From Pedobacter kyungheensis (GTDB lineage Bacteria > Bacteroidota > Bacteroidia > Sphingobacteriales > Sphingobacteriaceae): 64,000 nucleotides of DNA. Of the stretch, positions 25,221-34,315 are shown piece after piece (the stretch's first letter is position 1; each line of letters starts with the position of its first letter). The notes below the pieces were generated by a model. The model had not been told where the DNA came from. It worked only from the letters and a program-made list of their open reading frames with translations, and searched no databases. The translations under genes were made by a program, and so were the position numbers. The stretch lies in contig NZ_JSYN01000017.1 of NCBI RefSeq assembly GCF_000812965.1, positions 62,001 to 126,000 on the forward strand, given 5' to 3'.

Positions 25221-27200
25221 GTGTCAAATCATAAAAATGTCAACGCGTTAACCGCTGGTGGGATTCTAATTAGTTTGGGAATTGTATTCGGCGATATTGG
25301 TACATCACCATTGTATACCCTCAACGCAATTTTCACCAGTATTTTAGGCGTAAAAGATGGCGTGGCTTCACATCCGGGAACAATTACCAACGATATTGTA
25401 CTCGGGGTACTTTCCTGTATCATCTGGACCCTAACCTTACAAACAACTGTTAAATATGTTATTATAACCCTAAGGGCCGATAATAAGGGTGAGGGAGGGA
25501 TATTTTCACTGTTCTCATTGGTGCGTAAAAAGGCCAAATGGTTAATTTTACCGGCCATAGTGGGTGGTTGTGCCTTGCTTGCCGATGGGGTTATTACTCC
25601 GAGTATTACGGTAACTTCGGCTATTGAGGGATTAACCAATAAGTTCGATATTCCTGTTGTACCGGTAGTAATCGCTATTTTAACGGTGCTTTTCATCATT
25701 CAGCAATTTGGTACCAACCTGGTTGGAAAACTTTTCGGACCGGTAATGTTTGTGTGGTTTACCGTTTTGGGGGTAGCCGGATTATTATTTATCGTTAAAG
25801 ATTTTAGCATTTTACATGCGCTTAATCCTTACTACGCCGTGCATTTATTGGCTACCAACAGCAAAGCTTTTATTATTCTGGGTGGCGTTTTCCTGTGTAC
25901 AACCGGAGCCGAGGCACTTTATTCGGATTTAGGGCATTGCGGGCGTAATAACATTAGGATCAGCTGGATTTTTGTTAAAATTACACTCATTTTAAACTAC
26001 CTGGGACAAGGTGTATGGATTTTACAGAACGAAGGTACTTTCGTACCCAGCTCTAAAATGAATCCGTTTTTCCAGATCATATCGAGTCATTTTCAGGTGC
26101 CAATGGTAATACTGGCCACAATGGCAGCAGTAATTGCCAGTCAGGCCTTAATTAGTGGCTCTTTTACGCTGATTTCGGAAGCTGTACGTTTAAACCTTTG
26201 GCCGAAGATTAAAATCGTTTATCCATCTGTTTCAAAAGGACAGTTGTATGTACCTTCTATTAACTGGATGCTTTGGTTAGGCTGTTGCAGTATCGTATTC
26301 TTTTGGGAAGAATCCTCTAAAATGGATGCCGCGTACGGGCTTTCTATCACCATCGCGATGTTAATGACAACCATTTTGGTCAGCGTATATTTGAGGAGCA
26401 AGCGATTCCCCAAATACCTCATCGCCATTTTTATTTCAATTTATGTATTGATTGAAGGTACTTTCCTTTTTAGTAACCTGCATAAGTTTTCTGATGGTGG
26501 TTGGCTTACTGTACTTATTGGTTCGGCACTCTTTACCGTAATGTGGAGCTGGTTTGTAGCCCGGAAAATCAAAAACAGATTTGTAAAATACGTAGAAATA
26601 GAAGATTATTATCAGATCTTGAGCGAATTGAGTAGTGATGAATCTGTGCCGAAATATTCTTCACAGCTTGTGTATTTAACCAGCGCCAATTTCAAAACTG
26701 AAATTGAATCGAAGATCATCTATTCTATTATTCAAAAAGAGCCCAAACGTGCCGATGTGTATTGGCTGGTGCACGTTGATGTAATGGATGAGCCTTATAC
26801 TTTAGATTATAAGGTAGAGTTCCTGATTCCTGGTAAACTGATCAGGATCGATTTTAAATTAGGTTTCAGAATTGAACAACGTGTAAACCTGCTGTACCGT
26901 AAAGTAGTTGAAGAACTGGTTAAGAACGGTGAAATTGACATCACGAGTCAATACACCTCGTTAAACAAACATAAAATTGCCGGCGATTTCAGGTTCGTGC
27001 TTTTAGAAAAACATCTATCTAAATTTACCAAACTGAGCTTCTATGAACGTACAATTATGGATTATTACTTTATCCTGAAGCGTTTAAGTTTATCAGAAGA
27101 ACGAAGTTTTGGCTTGGATAGCAGTTACGTAGATGTGGAGAAAGTACCGCTGATTTTTGTTACACCAGATGATATTGAACTGAACAGATTACCGGTTTAA
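25221..27200 (+). CDS. kup: KUP/HAK-family potassium uptake protein
   Basis: A 659-residue inner-membrane proton/potassium symporter. The family signature GGILISLGIVFGDIGTSPLYTLNAIF is at the N-terminus, followed by RADNKGEGGIFSLF and a dozen membrane segments up to about 440, then a cytoplasmic domain of about 210 residues. It starts with GTG: no in-frame ATG exists near the conserved N-terminus. Its stop codon overlaps the start of a 52-residue membrane protein. Confidence 0.95.
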   Translation: MSNHKNVNALTAGGILISLGIVFGDIGTSPLYTLNAIFTSILGVKDGVASHPGTITNDIVLGVLSCIIWTLTLQTTVKYVIITLRADNKGEGGIFSLFSLVRKKAKWLILPAIVGGCALLADGVITPSITVTSAIEGLTNKFDIPVVPVVIAILTVLFIIQQFGTNLVGKLFGPVMFVWFTVLGVAGLLFIVKDFSILHALNPYYAVHLLATNSKAFIILGGVFLCTTGAEALYSDLGHCGRNNIRISWIFVKITLILNYLGQGVWILQNEGTFVPSSKMNPFFQIISSHFQVPMVILATMAAVIASQALISGSFTLISEAVRLNLWPKIKIVYPSVSKGQLYVPSINWMLWLGCCSIVFFWEESSKMDAAYGLSITIAMLMTTILVSVYLRSKRFPKYLIAIFISIYVLIEGTFLFSNLHKFSDGGWLTVLIGSALFTVMWSWFVARKIKNRFVKYVEIEDYYQILSELSSDESVPKYSSQLVYLTSANFKTEIESKIIYSIIQKEPKRADVYWLVHVDVMDEPYTLDYKVEFLIPGKLIRIDFKLGFRIEQRVNLLYRKVVEELVKNGEIDITSQYTSLNKHKIAGDFRFVLLEKHLSKFTKLSFYERTIMDYYFILKRLSLSEERSFGLDSSYVDVEKVPLIFVTPDDIELNRLPV

Positions 27201-27358
27201 TGGGCAGGAATCTAATTATTTTACTTGCGATAGTTTTATTTATTGCAGGCCCTGCAGCCAAAGTAAATGGCTTGCCGCATAGCGAATACTACCTCATCCT
27301 TTCGGGAATTGGTTTGGTTATTTTGACGACTTTTCTTTTTAAGAAAAAGTCGTCTTAG
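27200..27358 (+). CDS. 52-residue membrane protein coupled to kup
   Basis: An ATG overlaps the kup TAA by one base (TAATG) and opens a frame of 52 codons: MGRNLIILLAIVLFIAGPAA, a short polar loop with HSEYY, a second hydrophobic stretch YLILSGIGLVILTTFLF, and a KKKSS tail. Two membrane segments with a positive C-terminus are predicted. The overlap implies translational coupling, so it could be a small partner of the transporter or simply an unrelated small membrane protein. The end of the frame also forms an inverted repeat GACGACTT/AAGTCGTC. Confidence 0.6.
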   Translation: MGRNLIILLAIVLFIAGPAAKVNGLPHSEYYLILSGIGLVILTTFLFKKKSS

Positions 27359-27379
27359 ATTGTTAAACTAAATAAATAT

Positions 27380-27413
27380 AAATCCTCTTTCTGTTACGGA
27401 AAGAGGATTTATT
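27380..27413. terminator. Terminator downstream of kup
   Basis: AAATCCTCTTTC (27380-27391) and GAAAGAGGATTT (27399-27410) pair perfectly around a seven-base loop, between the kup pair and the converging transposase gene. T-richness follows on both strands. Confidence 0.75.
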
Positions 27414-27415
27414 GT

Positions 27416-27961
27416 TTAAAGATCGAGTTTATCTTCGTTCCACTTATTTGGATTGTTGATGATGTAATTTGAGATGTTTTGATATGCTCTTGCATCGCGG
27501 ATGATGTGTTCGTAATAATTGCGCTGCCATAACTTGCCCATTATTTTGTTATGCGATTTAAATAATTGAAGGCAAGCATTTGAAACGATTGATTTATATG
27601 CTCCAATAATATCAGAAATCGTCGGGGCGACCCTTGCGGTCGCCCGATTTAGTGCGCTTTCTTCTTGTGCGACCGCAAGGGTCGCCCCGACATCTGACAA
27701 GACGATAATACCGTGCATGTGATTCGGCATGATCTGAAACACATCGAGTTCAAAATTTGAAAATCTATTTGCTAAATTAATCCATTCATTATAAGCAATG
27801 GTTCCCAATTCATTTAAGATCATTTCATTATCTGAAACTTTTCCAAATCTATGTAGCCTATCTTCGCAACAGATTGTAATAAAATAAGCTCCAGCTTTAG
27901 AGTAATCATAACCCTTTAACCTGATCGATCGTCGATGATGTATTAAAGGGTTGTACTTCAT
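27416..27961 (-). CDS. REP-associated tyrosine transposase (RAYT, Y1/HUH)
   Basis: RAYTs are single-copy IS200/IS605-related nucleases that cut at REP palindromes. The ATG at 27961 gives 181 residues starting MKYNPLIHHRRSIRLKGYDY; a longer frame upstream would overlap the permease gene. The HUH motif is MPNHMHGII (81-83), the likely nucleophile tyrosine is Y122 in IGAYKSIVS, and LWQRNYYEHIIRD near 144-156 is the conserved C-terminal box. Between these, residues about 90-114 are encoded by an inverted pair of REP-like hairpins. There are no flanking terminal repeats, as expected for a domesticated RAYT. Confidence 0.92.
   Translation of the reverse strand: MKYNPLIHHRRSIRLKGYDYSKAGAYFITICCEDRLHRFGKVSDNEMILNELGTIAYNEWINLANRFSNFELDVFQIMPNHMHGIIVLSDVGATLAVAQEESALNRATARVAPTISDIIGAYKSIVSNACLQLFKSHNKIMGKLWQRNYYEHIIRDARAYQNISNYIINNPNKWNEDKLDL
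27621..27691. repeat. REP pair (BIME-like) inside the RAYT gene
   Basis: A perfect 23-base inverted repeat (27621-27643 against 27669-27691) flanks 25 bases. Each arm is itself a hairpin: GGGCGACC and GGTCGCCC around CTTGC, followed by its mirror image. The GC content is far above the surroundings. The element is read in frame as VGATLAVAQ...NRATARVAPT without a stop. Confidence 0.9.
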
Positions 27962-27962
27962 C

Positions 27963-29912
27963 TCAATTTTCAGGCTGTGCCAATTTACTATGCTTATACC
28001 CATAAGCAAAATAAACAACCAGACCTACAACCAGCCAGATACCAAAGCCAATCCAGTTCGAGATGCCCAGTTCGCACATCATGTATAAACAGCTGATTAA
28101 TCCTAAAACTGGAATTAGGGAAAGATTTTTAGTAATGCAATAAAAGGTAATGATTACGCAGATAATCAGGAAAATCCACATTGGTATTTTGTGTTTAAAG
28201 AGGCTCCAGCCGCTTTCATATTTCTTTTCAATGCTAACCTTCGATGCAGCGATAAATTGCTCGTACCGATCACCAGGTAATGCGCTCAGGTAAGATTCTG
28301 CATCTACTTTTTCCGCAAGGATGATCTGCGGAGCTGAATTTTTTACAATTTCTTCCTTAACAATTTTAAGCTCTTCTCCATTTAATGAAGTGACAAAATT
28401 TATGGTTTCAACCGTTTTAGGGGAGTTAAAAAAGAAAGCTTTGGTTTCCTTTCCATATTGTGTGAAAGCAAAGGCAATGCTGGCTATAAAAATTACCGGA
28501 ACAATAAATTTACTGTTTACATAAGGAATCTTGAATTTTCCACGTTGTACATCTGGTCTGTTTTGCAATACCAATACACCGGCACAAACCAATACGAAAG
28601 CGAAAAGCGTTCCGATAGAGCAAAGGTCGGTAACGATGGTGAGGTTCATGAATAAGGATGGCACAGCAACCACAAAGCCTACCACAATAGTAGCAAACGA
28701 AGGTGTTTTGTATTTTGGGTGGATTTTTGAAAAAGATTTCGGTAACAAGCCATCTCTGCTCATACTCATCCAGATACGGGGCTGTCCCATCTGGAAAACC
28801 AAAAGTACACTGGCCATAGCAAAAACAGCACTCACGGCAATAATTCCACTCATTAATTTAAGATCAATCTGATCGAAAACAAAGGCTAATGGATCGCCAA
28901 CGGCTAAGGTATCAGACTTTACAATACCTGTTAAAACCAATGCAATGGCTACGTAAAGAATGGTACAAATGATAATGGCCCACATCATCCCACGTGGTAA
29001 ATCGCGCTGTGGGTTTTTACATTCTTCGGCTGTGGTAGAAATAGCATCGAAGCCGATATAGGCAAAAAATACCGCCGAAACACCTTTTAATATACCCGAA
29101 ACGCCATTTGGTGCAAACGGATTCCAGTTTTTAGTATCTACGTAAAATATACCTACAGCCAATACCAGTAAAATTACAGCCAGTTTAACCACAACCATAG
29201 CATTACTGGCGTTGCGACTTTCTTTCATACCGCGGTAAATTAACCAGGTAATTAAAATGATAATCGCTAAAGCCGGGATATCGGCTACCAGGTGGAAACC
29301 ACCAATTTTAGGTGCAGTAAGCCAGGCATTGTTAGCCAGGGCTGTGGCCGAATCTAAATCGGCTAAATTTTTGCCTGCAGCCAATAAAGCTTCGGCATGT
29401 TTATGGCCGTTATAAGCGCTCAGGTAATCCATAGTCATCCAATCGGGTACATGGATACCATCAATGCCTAAAGGTGGTATTTTAATGGTGGAGAGTAAAC
29501 CTGTAAAATAATCAGACCAGGATATGGCTACGGTAATGTTGCCAATGGAGTACTCCATAATGAGCGACCAGCCAATAATCCAGGCAATTAATTCGCCGAA
29601 AGCCACGTAAGAATAGGTATAGGCACTGCCCGAAACCGGAACCATTGAGGCAAATTCGGCATAGGCAAAGGCTGCAAAACTACAGGCAACAGCAGTAAAA
29701 ATAAACAGGAAAATTACCGCCGGGCCACCATCGGCACTGGCTTTGCCAATCGTACTAAAAATACCAGCGCCAATAATAGCTGCAATACCAAAAGCGGTTA
29801 AATCGCGTACACCGAGGGTTTTATGTAAAGTGTTTTCGTGATCGCCATAGCCTTTTGCTGCATCTTGTAATATCTTGGAAATGGATTTCTTTCTGAATAG
29901 CTTTTCGAACAT
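27963..29912 (-). CDS. APC-family amino acid permease
   Basis: A 649-residue inner-membrane transporter of the amino acid-polyamine-organocation superfamily, cationic amino acid transporter type. Segment 1 carries FGIAAIIGAGIFSTIGKASADGGPAV with the substrate-backbone-binding GAGIF, and FFAYIGFDAISTTAEECKNPQRDLPRG is the standard mid-protein signature. Between segments 11 and 12 lies an unusual ~100-residue hydrophilic insertion (about 500-590, from KETKAFFFNSPKTVETINF) not typical of the family. It is transcribed just ahead of the RAYT gene. Confidence 0.92.
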   Translation of the reverse strand: MFEKLFRKKSISKILQDAAKGYGDHENTLHKTLGVRDLTAFGIAAIIGAGIFSTIGKASADGGPAVIFLFIFTAVACSFAAFAYAEFASMVPVSGSAYTYSYVAFGELIAWIIGWSLIMEYSIGNITVAISWSDYFTGLLSTIKIPPLGIDGIHVPDWMTMDYLSAYNGHKHAEALLAAGKNLADLDSATALANNAWLTAPKIGGFHLVADIPALAIIILITWLIYRGMKESRNASNAMVVVKLAVILLVLAVGIFYVDTKNWNPFAPNGVSGILKGVSAVFFAYIGFDAISTTAEECKNPQRDLPRGMMWAIIICTILYVAIALVLTGIVKSDTLAVGDPLAFVFDQIDLKLMSGIIAVSAVFAMASVLLVFQMGQPRIWMSMSRDGLLPKSFSKIHPKYKTPSFATIVVGFVVAVPSLFMNLTIVTDLCSIGTLFAFVLVCAGVLVLQNRPDVQRGKFKIPYVNSKFIVPVIFIASIAFAFTQYGKETKAFFFNSPKTVETINFVTSLNGEELKIVKEEIVKNSAPQIILAEKVDAESYLSALPGDRYEQFIAASKVSIEKKYESGWSLFKHKIPMWIFLIICVIITFYCITKNLSLIPVLGLISCLYMMCELGISNWIGFGIWLVVGLVVYFAYGYKHSKLAQPEN

Positions 29913-30207
29913 TTGTTGTTTGATTGTTTCTTCAAACTTATAAAAAGTTTGGCTAAAAACGTTTAAAGCAGGATATTAATTTCATTACACGTCTGGACGG
30001 ATGGGAATGCAACTTAACTTAATCGCCCGTGTTTTATGAAATTAATGTCAAAAAGTTCGATTATTTGCTCGTCATAAGCCTTTGTTTGATTTGCATAATT
30101 TTAAGCGGTACGAAAGCATTAATTTTGCCTCATCCAATATAAACAGCGAATATACATACATAAAATTCTGTTTGATTGGAATATAAACAACTACATTTTT
30201 TATATTT
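29913..30207. other. Divergent intergenic region, no gene seen
   Basis: AT-rich sequence between the permease and the Bcr/CflA transporter gene. It must hold both promoters, but no full TAnnTTTG match with clear spacing was found, and no hairpin or repeat was recognised. Confidence 0.4.
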
Positions 30208-31428
30208 ATGAATACGGGCACTTTAGACATTAAATACATTAAAGAAGGTCATCAGGGGATAGCCACTATATTGGCCTTTGCCTTAATTCCCTTATCGGGT
30301 TTTGCTACCGATATTTACATTCCTTCATTGCCCACCATGGCTGGCGAAATGCAGGTTAGCAACGTTCAGGTTCAGCTTACGTTAAGTATATTTCTGATTA
30401 GTTATGGCGTTGCACAATTGTTTATCGGGAGTGTGCTCGATAGCTTTGGCCGTTATAAAATTGGTTTGTATTCGCTGTTGATTTTTGCTGCAGCGAGCAT
30501 TATCATTGCCAATACACATAACATTTACCTCATTTATTTAATGAGAATTATACATGGGCTCACTGTTGGGGCTATTGTGGTGGCTAAACGCGCCTATTTT
30601 GTCGATCTTTTTGAAGGTGATCAGCTTAAGCATTACCTCAGTTTGTTTTCCATTATCTGGTCAACCGGACCTATTGTAGCGCCTTTTATCGGGGGCTACC
30701 TGCAAACGGTTTTTGGCTGGGAATCTAACTTCTATTTTCTGGGTGGTTTTGCTTTGGTTTTTGCTTTACTCGAGTTTATGTTCAGTGGCGAAACCCTGAA
30801 ACATTTTACCGATTTTCAGTTGAAGAAAATAGCCAATATTTACGCCACAATGATTAAAACCACCAGTTTTACTTTAGGTATTGTAATGCTCGGACTGGCT
30901 TATTGTATGGTAATGGTTTACAACATGACGGGGCCATTTATTATTGAGCACCATTTGCATCTCTCGCCCGTGATTGCAGGCTATAGCTCACTGGTATTGG
31001 GTTTTGCCTGGATGGTAGGTGGCTTTATAGGTAAGGCTACTATAAATCGCCCGTTTTTTAGACGACTGGCCATTAATTCGGTTTTACAGCTGGTATTTGT
31101 GATATTGATGATGCTGAGCCTTAATTTTATCAGTAATCTTTACTCGCTGATCTTTTTTGCCTTTATCATTCACATTGGGGCTGGTTTTACTTTTAACAAC
31201 TATTTTACTTTCTGTTTGAGCAAATTTCCGAAAAATGCAGGTATTGCCGGGGGCTTAACGGGTGGAATTACCTACGTTATTGTATCGTTTTTGAGTTATG
31301 CAGTGGTAAGCCTTGTGCCGGCAAAAGATGAGCGCAACCTAAGCTATAGTTATTTGATTATGATCGTTATATCGTTAATCGTAATGTTTATGATTTTGAG
31401 GGTGAGAAAAAGGGAAGAGCTAAATTAA
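30208..31428 (+). CDS. Bcr/CflA-family multidrug efflux MFS transporter
   Basis: A 406-residue proton-driven exporter with 12 predicted membrane segments. The N-terminal ALIPLSGFATDIYIPSLPTMAGEMQVSNVQVQLTLS and GVAQLFIGSVLDSFGRYKIGLYSL are the Bcr/CflA forms of MFS motifs D1 and A. Family members export bicyclomycin, chloramphenicol, sulfonamides or cysteine; the substrate here is unknown. Monocistronic with a strong terminator. Confidence 0.9.
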   Translation: MNTGTLDIKYIKEGHQGIATILAFALIPLSGFATDIYIPSLPTMAGEMQVSNVQVQLTLSIFLISYGVAQLFIGSVLDSFGRYKIGLYSLLIFAAASIIIANTHNIYLIYLMRIIHGLTVGAIVVAKRAYFVDLFEGDQLKHYLSLFSIIWSTGPIVAPFIGGYLQTVFGWESNFYFLGGFALVFALLEFMFSGETLKHFTDFQLKKIANIYATMIKTTSFTLGIVMLGLAYCMVMVYNMTGPFIIEHHLHLSPVIAGYSSLVLGFAWMVGGFIGKATINRPFFRRLAINSVLQLVFVILMMLSLNFISNLYSLIFFAFIIHIGAGFTFNNYFTFCLSKFPKNAGIAGGLTGGITYVIVSFLSYAVVSLVPAKDERNLSYSYLIMIVISLIVMFMILRVRKREELN

Positions 31429-31462
31429 AACAGCTTGATTTTTCGGATTTAAACATCAATAA

Positions 31463-31501
31463 AAAAGTCGTAGCATTTTGCTACGACTTTTCTGTTTTTT
31501 T
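31463..31501. terminator. Terminator between converging genes
   Basis: AAAAGTCGTAGC and GCTACGACTTTT form a perfect 12-base stem around ATTTT, followed by CTG and T7 on the plus strand and by a T-run on the minus strand. Confidence 0.85.
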
Positions 31502-31547
31502 GAGCGGAAAACCTTCAGTCTTTCACCTTTAAGCCTGTTACCTTGTA

Positions 31548-33254
31548 CTATCCCAGTTTGTCCAGTTCTCCTTTTACGAAGCTGGCCAGTTCTTTAACGT
31601 ATTCAGCGCTGAAATCGAATTTAATGCCGGCAGTTTCATAAATCTCGTTCATGGGTTTAGTGTAACCCAAAGCAAGGGCTGCCAGATATTGGTCTAATGC
31701 TTTTTCAGGGTTTTCCTTGTAGTTTTTCCATACGGCAATGGCACCCAATTGAGCAATTGCATATTCGATATAGTAGAACGGAACTTCGAATAAATGCAGC
31801 TGTTTTTGCCAAACATTGCCGAATTGTTGTTCCTGTCCATCCCAGTTGGCAAAACCTGCGCCAAAACGGTTGTAAATTTGTTTAAAGGTTTCTTCGCGGT
31901 CTGCAGCAGTATGGTTAGGGTTGGTATAAATCCAGTGTTGAAACTGATCAATCACCGCTACCCAAGGCAATGTTTTTAACACATCTGCCAACTGTTCTTT
32001 TTTGGCGCGGATTAAATCTTCTTCATTATCGAAATAAACATCCCATTTGTCCATGGAAATCAATTCCATACTCATCGAGGCTAATTCGGCAACTTCTGAT
32101 GGACAGTGTTTAAAATCGTTCAATTCTAAATTTGCTGTTAAGAAAGTATGCACAGCATGACCACCCTCGTGTACCATGGTTGTCAAATCGCGAAGTGAGT
32201 TGGCCGAGTTCATGAAAATAAACGGTGCGCCAGTTTCGGCCAAAGGATAATTGTAGCCACCAGGAGCTTTACCTTTTCTGCTCTCTACATCAAAAAGGTT
32301 GTTGGCTTTCATCGTTGCCAGCTTTTCGCCCAGTTTTGGATCAATGGCATTAAAACAGATAATACTCTTATCAATCAGTTCTGCACCATTATTGAAAGGT
32401 TTTAATGCAGGTTTACCGCTTACGCTTACTTCTAAATCCCATGGTTTTACAGCGTCTAAACCCAGTGCTTCCCTGCGTTTTTCGGCCTGCTCTTTCAGAA
32501 TCGGAACAATTTCTTTTTCGATGGCATTGGCAAAATCGTAGCAATCTTGAGGGGTATAATCAAAACGGCCCAAAGCCTGAAACATATAATCGCGGTAGTT
32601 TTCGAAACCTGCGTTTAAGGCTACCTGATTGCGCAATTTAATCAATTCATCAAAAAGGATGTTTAAATCATCTTTATCAACCAGGCGGCGTTGCTGGATC
32701 GTTTTCCAGGCATTTTCGCGTACTTCACGGTTCAAATCCTTTACCAGGATAGAAGCCTGCTCCATGGTGTATTCCTGACCGTTAATGGTAACGCTCATGG
32801 CGCCGGTAACGCTCTGGTATTTTTGTTGCTTAACCTGCAGTTCGGTAAACAATTCGATATTTTCTTCGCGGAATAGCTCCAGCGCTTTTTTAACCGACCT
32901 GTTGTAAACAAAATATTTTTCCTTATCCAGCTCATCCATATAAGGACTTTCTACAAACTTCTTGTTCAGCTCATTAGATAGCGGAGAGATTTTAGGCGAA
33001 ATTTCTGTCGCGAAATACTGGAAACTTTTAACCAGTTCTTCGTTAGCCGTATCGCAGGTCATTTTAATGTAGCGCCAGGCAAAATCTTCTTCTAAAGCAG
33101 CTTCCAGTTCAGAGCGGTCTTTTAGCCATTGTTCTAATGCTGTTTTATTTTCAATGCTGCGGTTTTGGAGCTCGTCAAAAATTGGCGCTAAACTCTCCCA
33201 GGTAATGGTTAAATCCTGCGGAATATATGTTCTTGGTTTTTTGGTGATGATCAT
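31548..33254 (-). CDS. M3-family oligoendopeptidase
   Basis: A 568-residue cytoplasmic zinc metallopeptidase of the PepF/thimet group, which degrades peptides of roughly 5-20 residues. The zinc motif HExxH is present as MVHEGGHAVHTFL, followed after about 25 residues by the third ligand in SEVAELASMSMELI. Upstream are FRDYMFQALGRFDY and related family blocks. Length fits the pepF type without the extra N-terminal domain of oligopeptidase A. Monocistronic. Confidence 0.94.
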   Translation of the reverse strand: MIITKKPRTYIPQDLTITWESLAPIFDELQNRSIENKTALEQWLKDRSELEAALEEDFAWRYIKMTCDTANEELVKSFQYFATEISPKISPLSNELNKKFVESPYMDELDKEKYFVYNRSVKKALELFREENIELFTELQVKQQKYQSVTGAMSVTINGQEYTMEQASILVKDLNREVRENAWKTIQQRRLVDKDDLNILFDELIKLRNQVALNAGFENYRDYMFQALGRFDYTPQDCYDFANAIEKEIVPILKEQAEKRREALGLDAVKPWDLEVSVSGKPALKPFNNGAELIDKSIICFNAIDPKLGEKLATMKANNLFDVESRKGKAPGGYNYPLAETGAPFIFMNSANSLRDLTTMVHEGGHAVHTFLTANLELNDFKHCPSEVAELASMSMELISMDKWDVYFDNEEDLIRAKKEQLADVLKTLPWVAVIDQFQHWIYTNPNHTAADREETFKQIYNRFGAGFANWDGQEQQFGNVWQKQLHLFEVPFYYIEYAIAQLGAIAVWKNYKENPEKALDQYLAALALGYTKPMNEIYETAGIKFDFSAEYVKELASFVKGELDKLG

Positions 33255-33347
33255 GTTTAGTTTAATTATGGAATGATAGAATGAATAGTTGTAGTTAGGC
33301 TCAATGCTAAACAGTCAATTATTCAAAATTCTATCTTTCATTCATTT

Positions 33348-34205
33348 TTATTTATGTCTCAAATATGCGTCAATTAAAAAGCAAATGGCAAAAACAACCG
33401 AAGCATAACCATTTAAGGTTTGAAATGCACGATTTACCTTGCTGATATCGTTTGGTTTTACAAGCAGGTGCTGATAAATTAACATCGAGCAGAAAAATAC
33501 AATTCCTACATAATAAACCCAGCTAAATTCGGTAAAGAACACGGGTAAGATTACGCAGGCTGCCGAAAATACATGCAATAAAACCGAAACATTCAGTGCA
33601 TTTTTTATGCCAAGTGCCGATGGAATGGAATGTAAATTTTCTTCACGGTCGAAATCCTCATCCTGCAAGGCATATATAATATCGAAACCACTAACCCAAA
33701 ATAATACGGTTAACGAATATAAAACCGGTACCAAAGCAAACTGACCGGTCACAGCAATATATGCACCTATAGGCGCCAGTGATAAGCCAAGACCTAATAC
33801 CAGGTGACAAAGCGCCGTAAACCTTTTAGTATAACTGTAAAATAATACCACAAAAAGCGCTACCGGAGATAAATAAAAACAAAGTGGATTAATAAAATAG
33901 GTAGCAATGGCGAATAATACACAATTGATGATCACAAAAGTGAGCGCTTCGCTTGCCGAAACTTTTCCTGCCGGGATATCACGCATTTTAGTGCGCGGGT
34001 TTTTAGCATCAATATTCCGGTCGAGATAGCGGTTAAACGCCATGGCCGAGTTGCGTGCGAAAACCATACACAGCAAAACCAATATGAGTTTATACCACGA
34101 AAATGGATTATCGGTAGTGGTTACGCCCAGAAAAAAACCGATCATGGCAAAGGGCAATGCAAAAACCGAGTGTGCAAATAATACGAGTGAAAAGTATTTT
34201 TTCAT
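33348..34205 (-). CDS. UbiA-family prenyltransferase
   Basis: A 285-residue inner-membrane enzyme with eight or nine membrane segments that attaches an isoprenoid chain to an aromatic ring in quinone synthesis. The first aspartate motif is AFNRYLDRNIDAKNPRTKMRDIP and the second is DIIYALQDEDFDREENLHSIP, both intact. It belongs to the UbiA-like branch that includes MqnP of the futalosine menaquinone route; as ubiE/menG is nearby and Bacteroidota use menaquinone, a role in menaquinone synthesis is more likely than ubiquinone. Exact acceptor not determined. Confidence 0.88.
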   Translation of the reverse strand: MKKYFSLVLFAHSVFALPFAMIGFFLGVTTTDNPFSWYKLILVLLCMVFARNSAMAFNRYLDRNIDAKNPRTKMRDIPAGKVSASEALTFVIINCVLFAIATYFINPLCFYLSPVALFVVLFYSYTKRFTALCHLVLGLGLSLAPIGAYIAVTGQFALVPVLYSLTVLFWVSGFDIIYALQDEDFDREENLHSIPSALGIKNALNVSVLLHVFSAACVILPVFFTEFSWVYYVGIVFFCSMLIYQHLLVKPNDISKVNRAFQTLNGYASVVFAICFLIDAYLRHK

Positions 34206-34315
34206 GAATTGGTAATGGTTAACTGTTCTGTTTGTTGATGGTTAATAGTTGATGGTTAATGGCAGATTGCCGATACTGATGAACCAATGACTAATGAACC
34301 ATTGAACATCAAATG

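Noticed and set aside
27416..27961. Complete insertion sequence around the transposase
   Set aside because: No terminal inverted repeats, subterminal hairpins or target duplications flank the gene; RAYTs are normally single, non-mobile genes.
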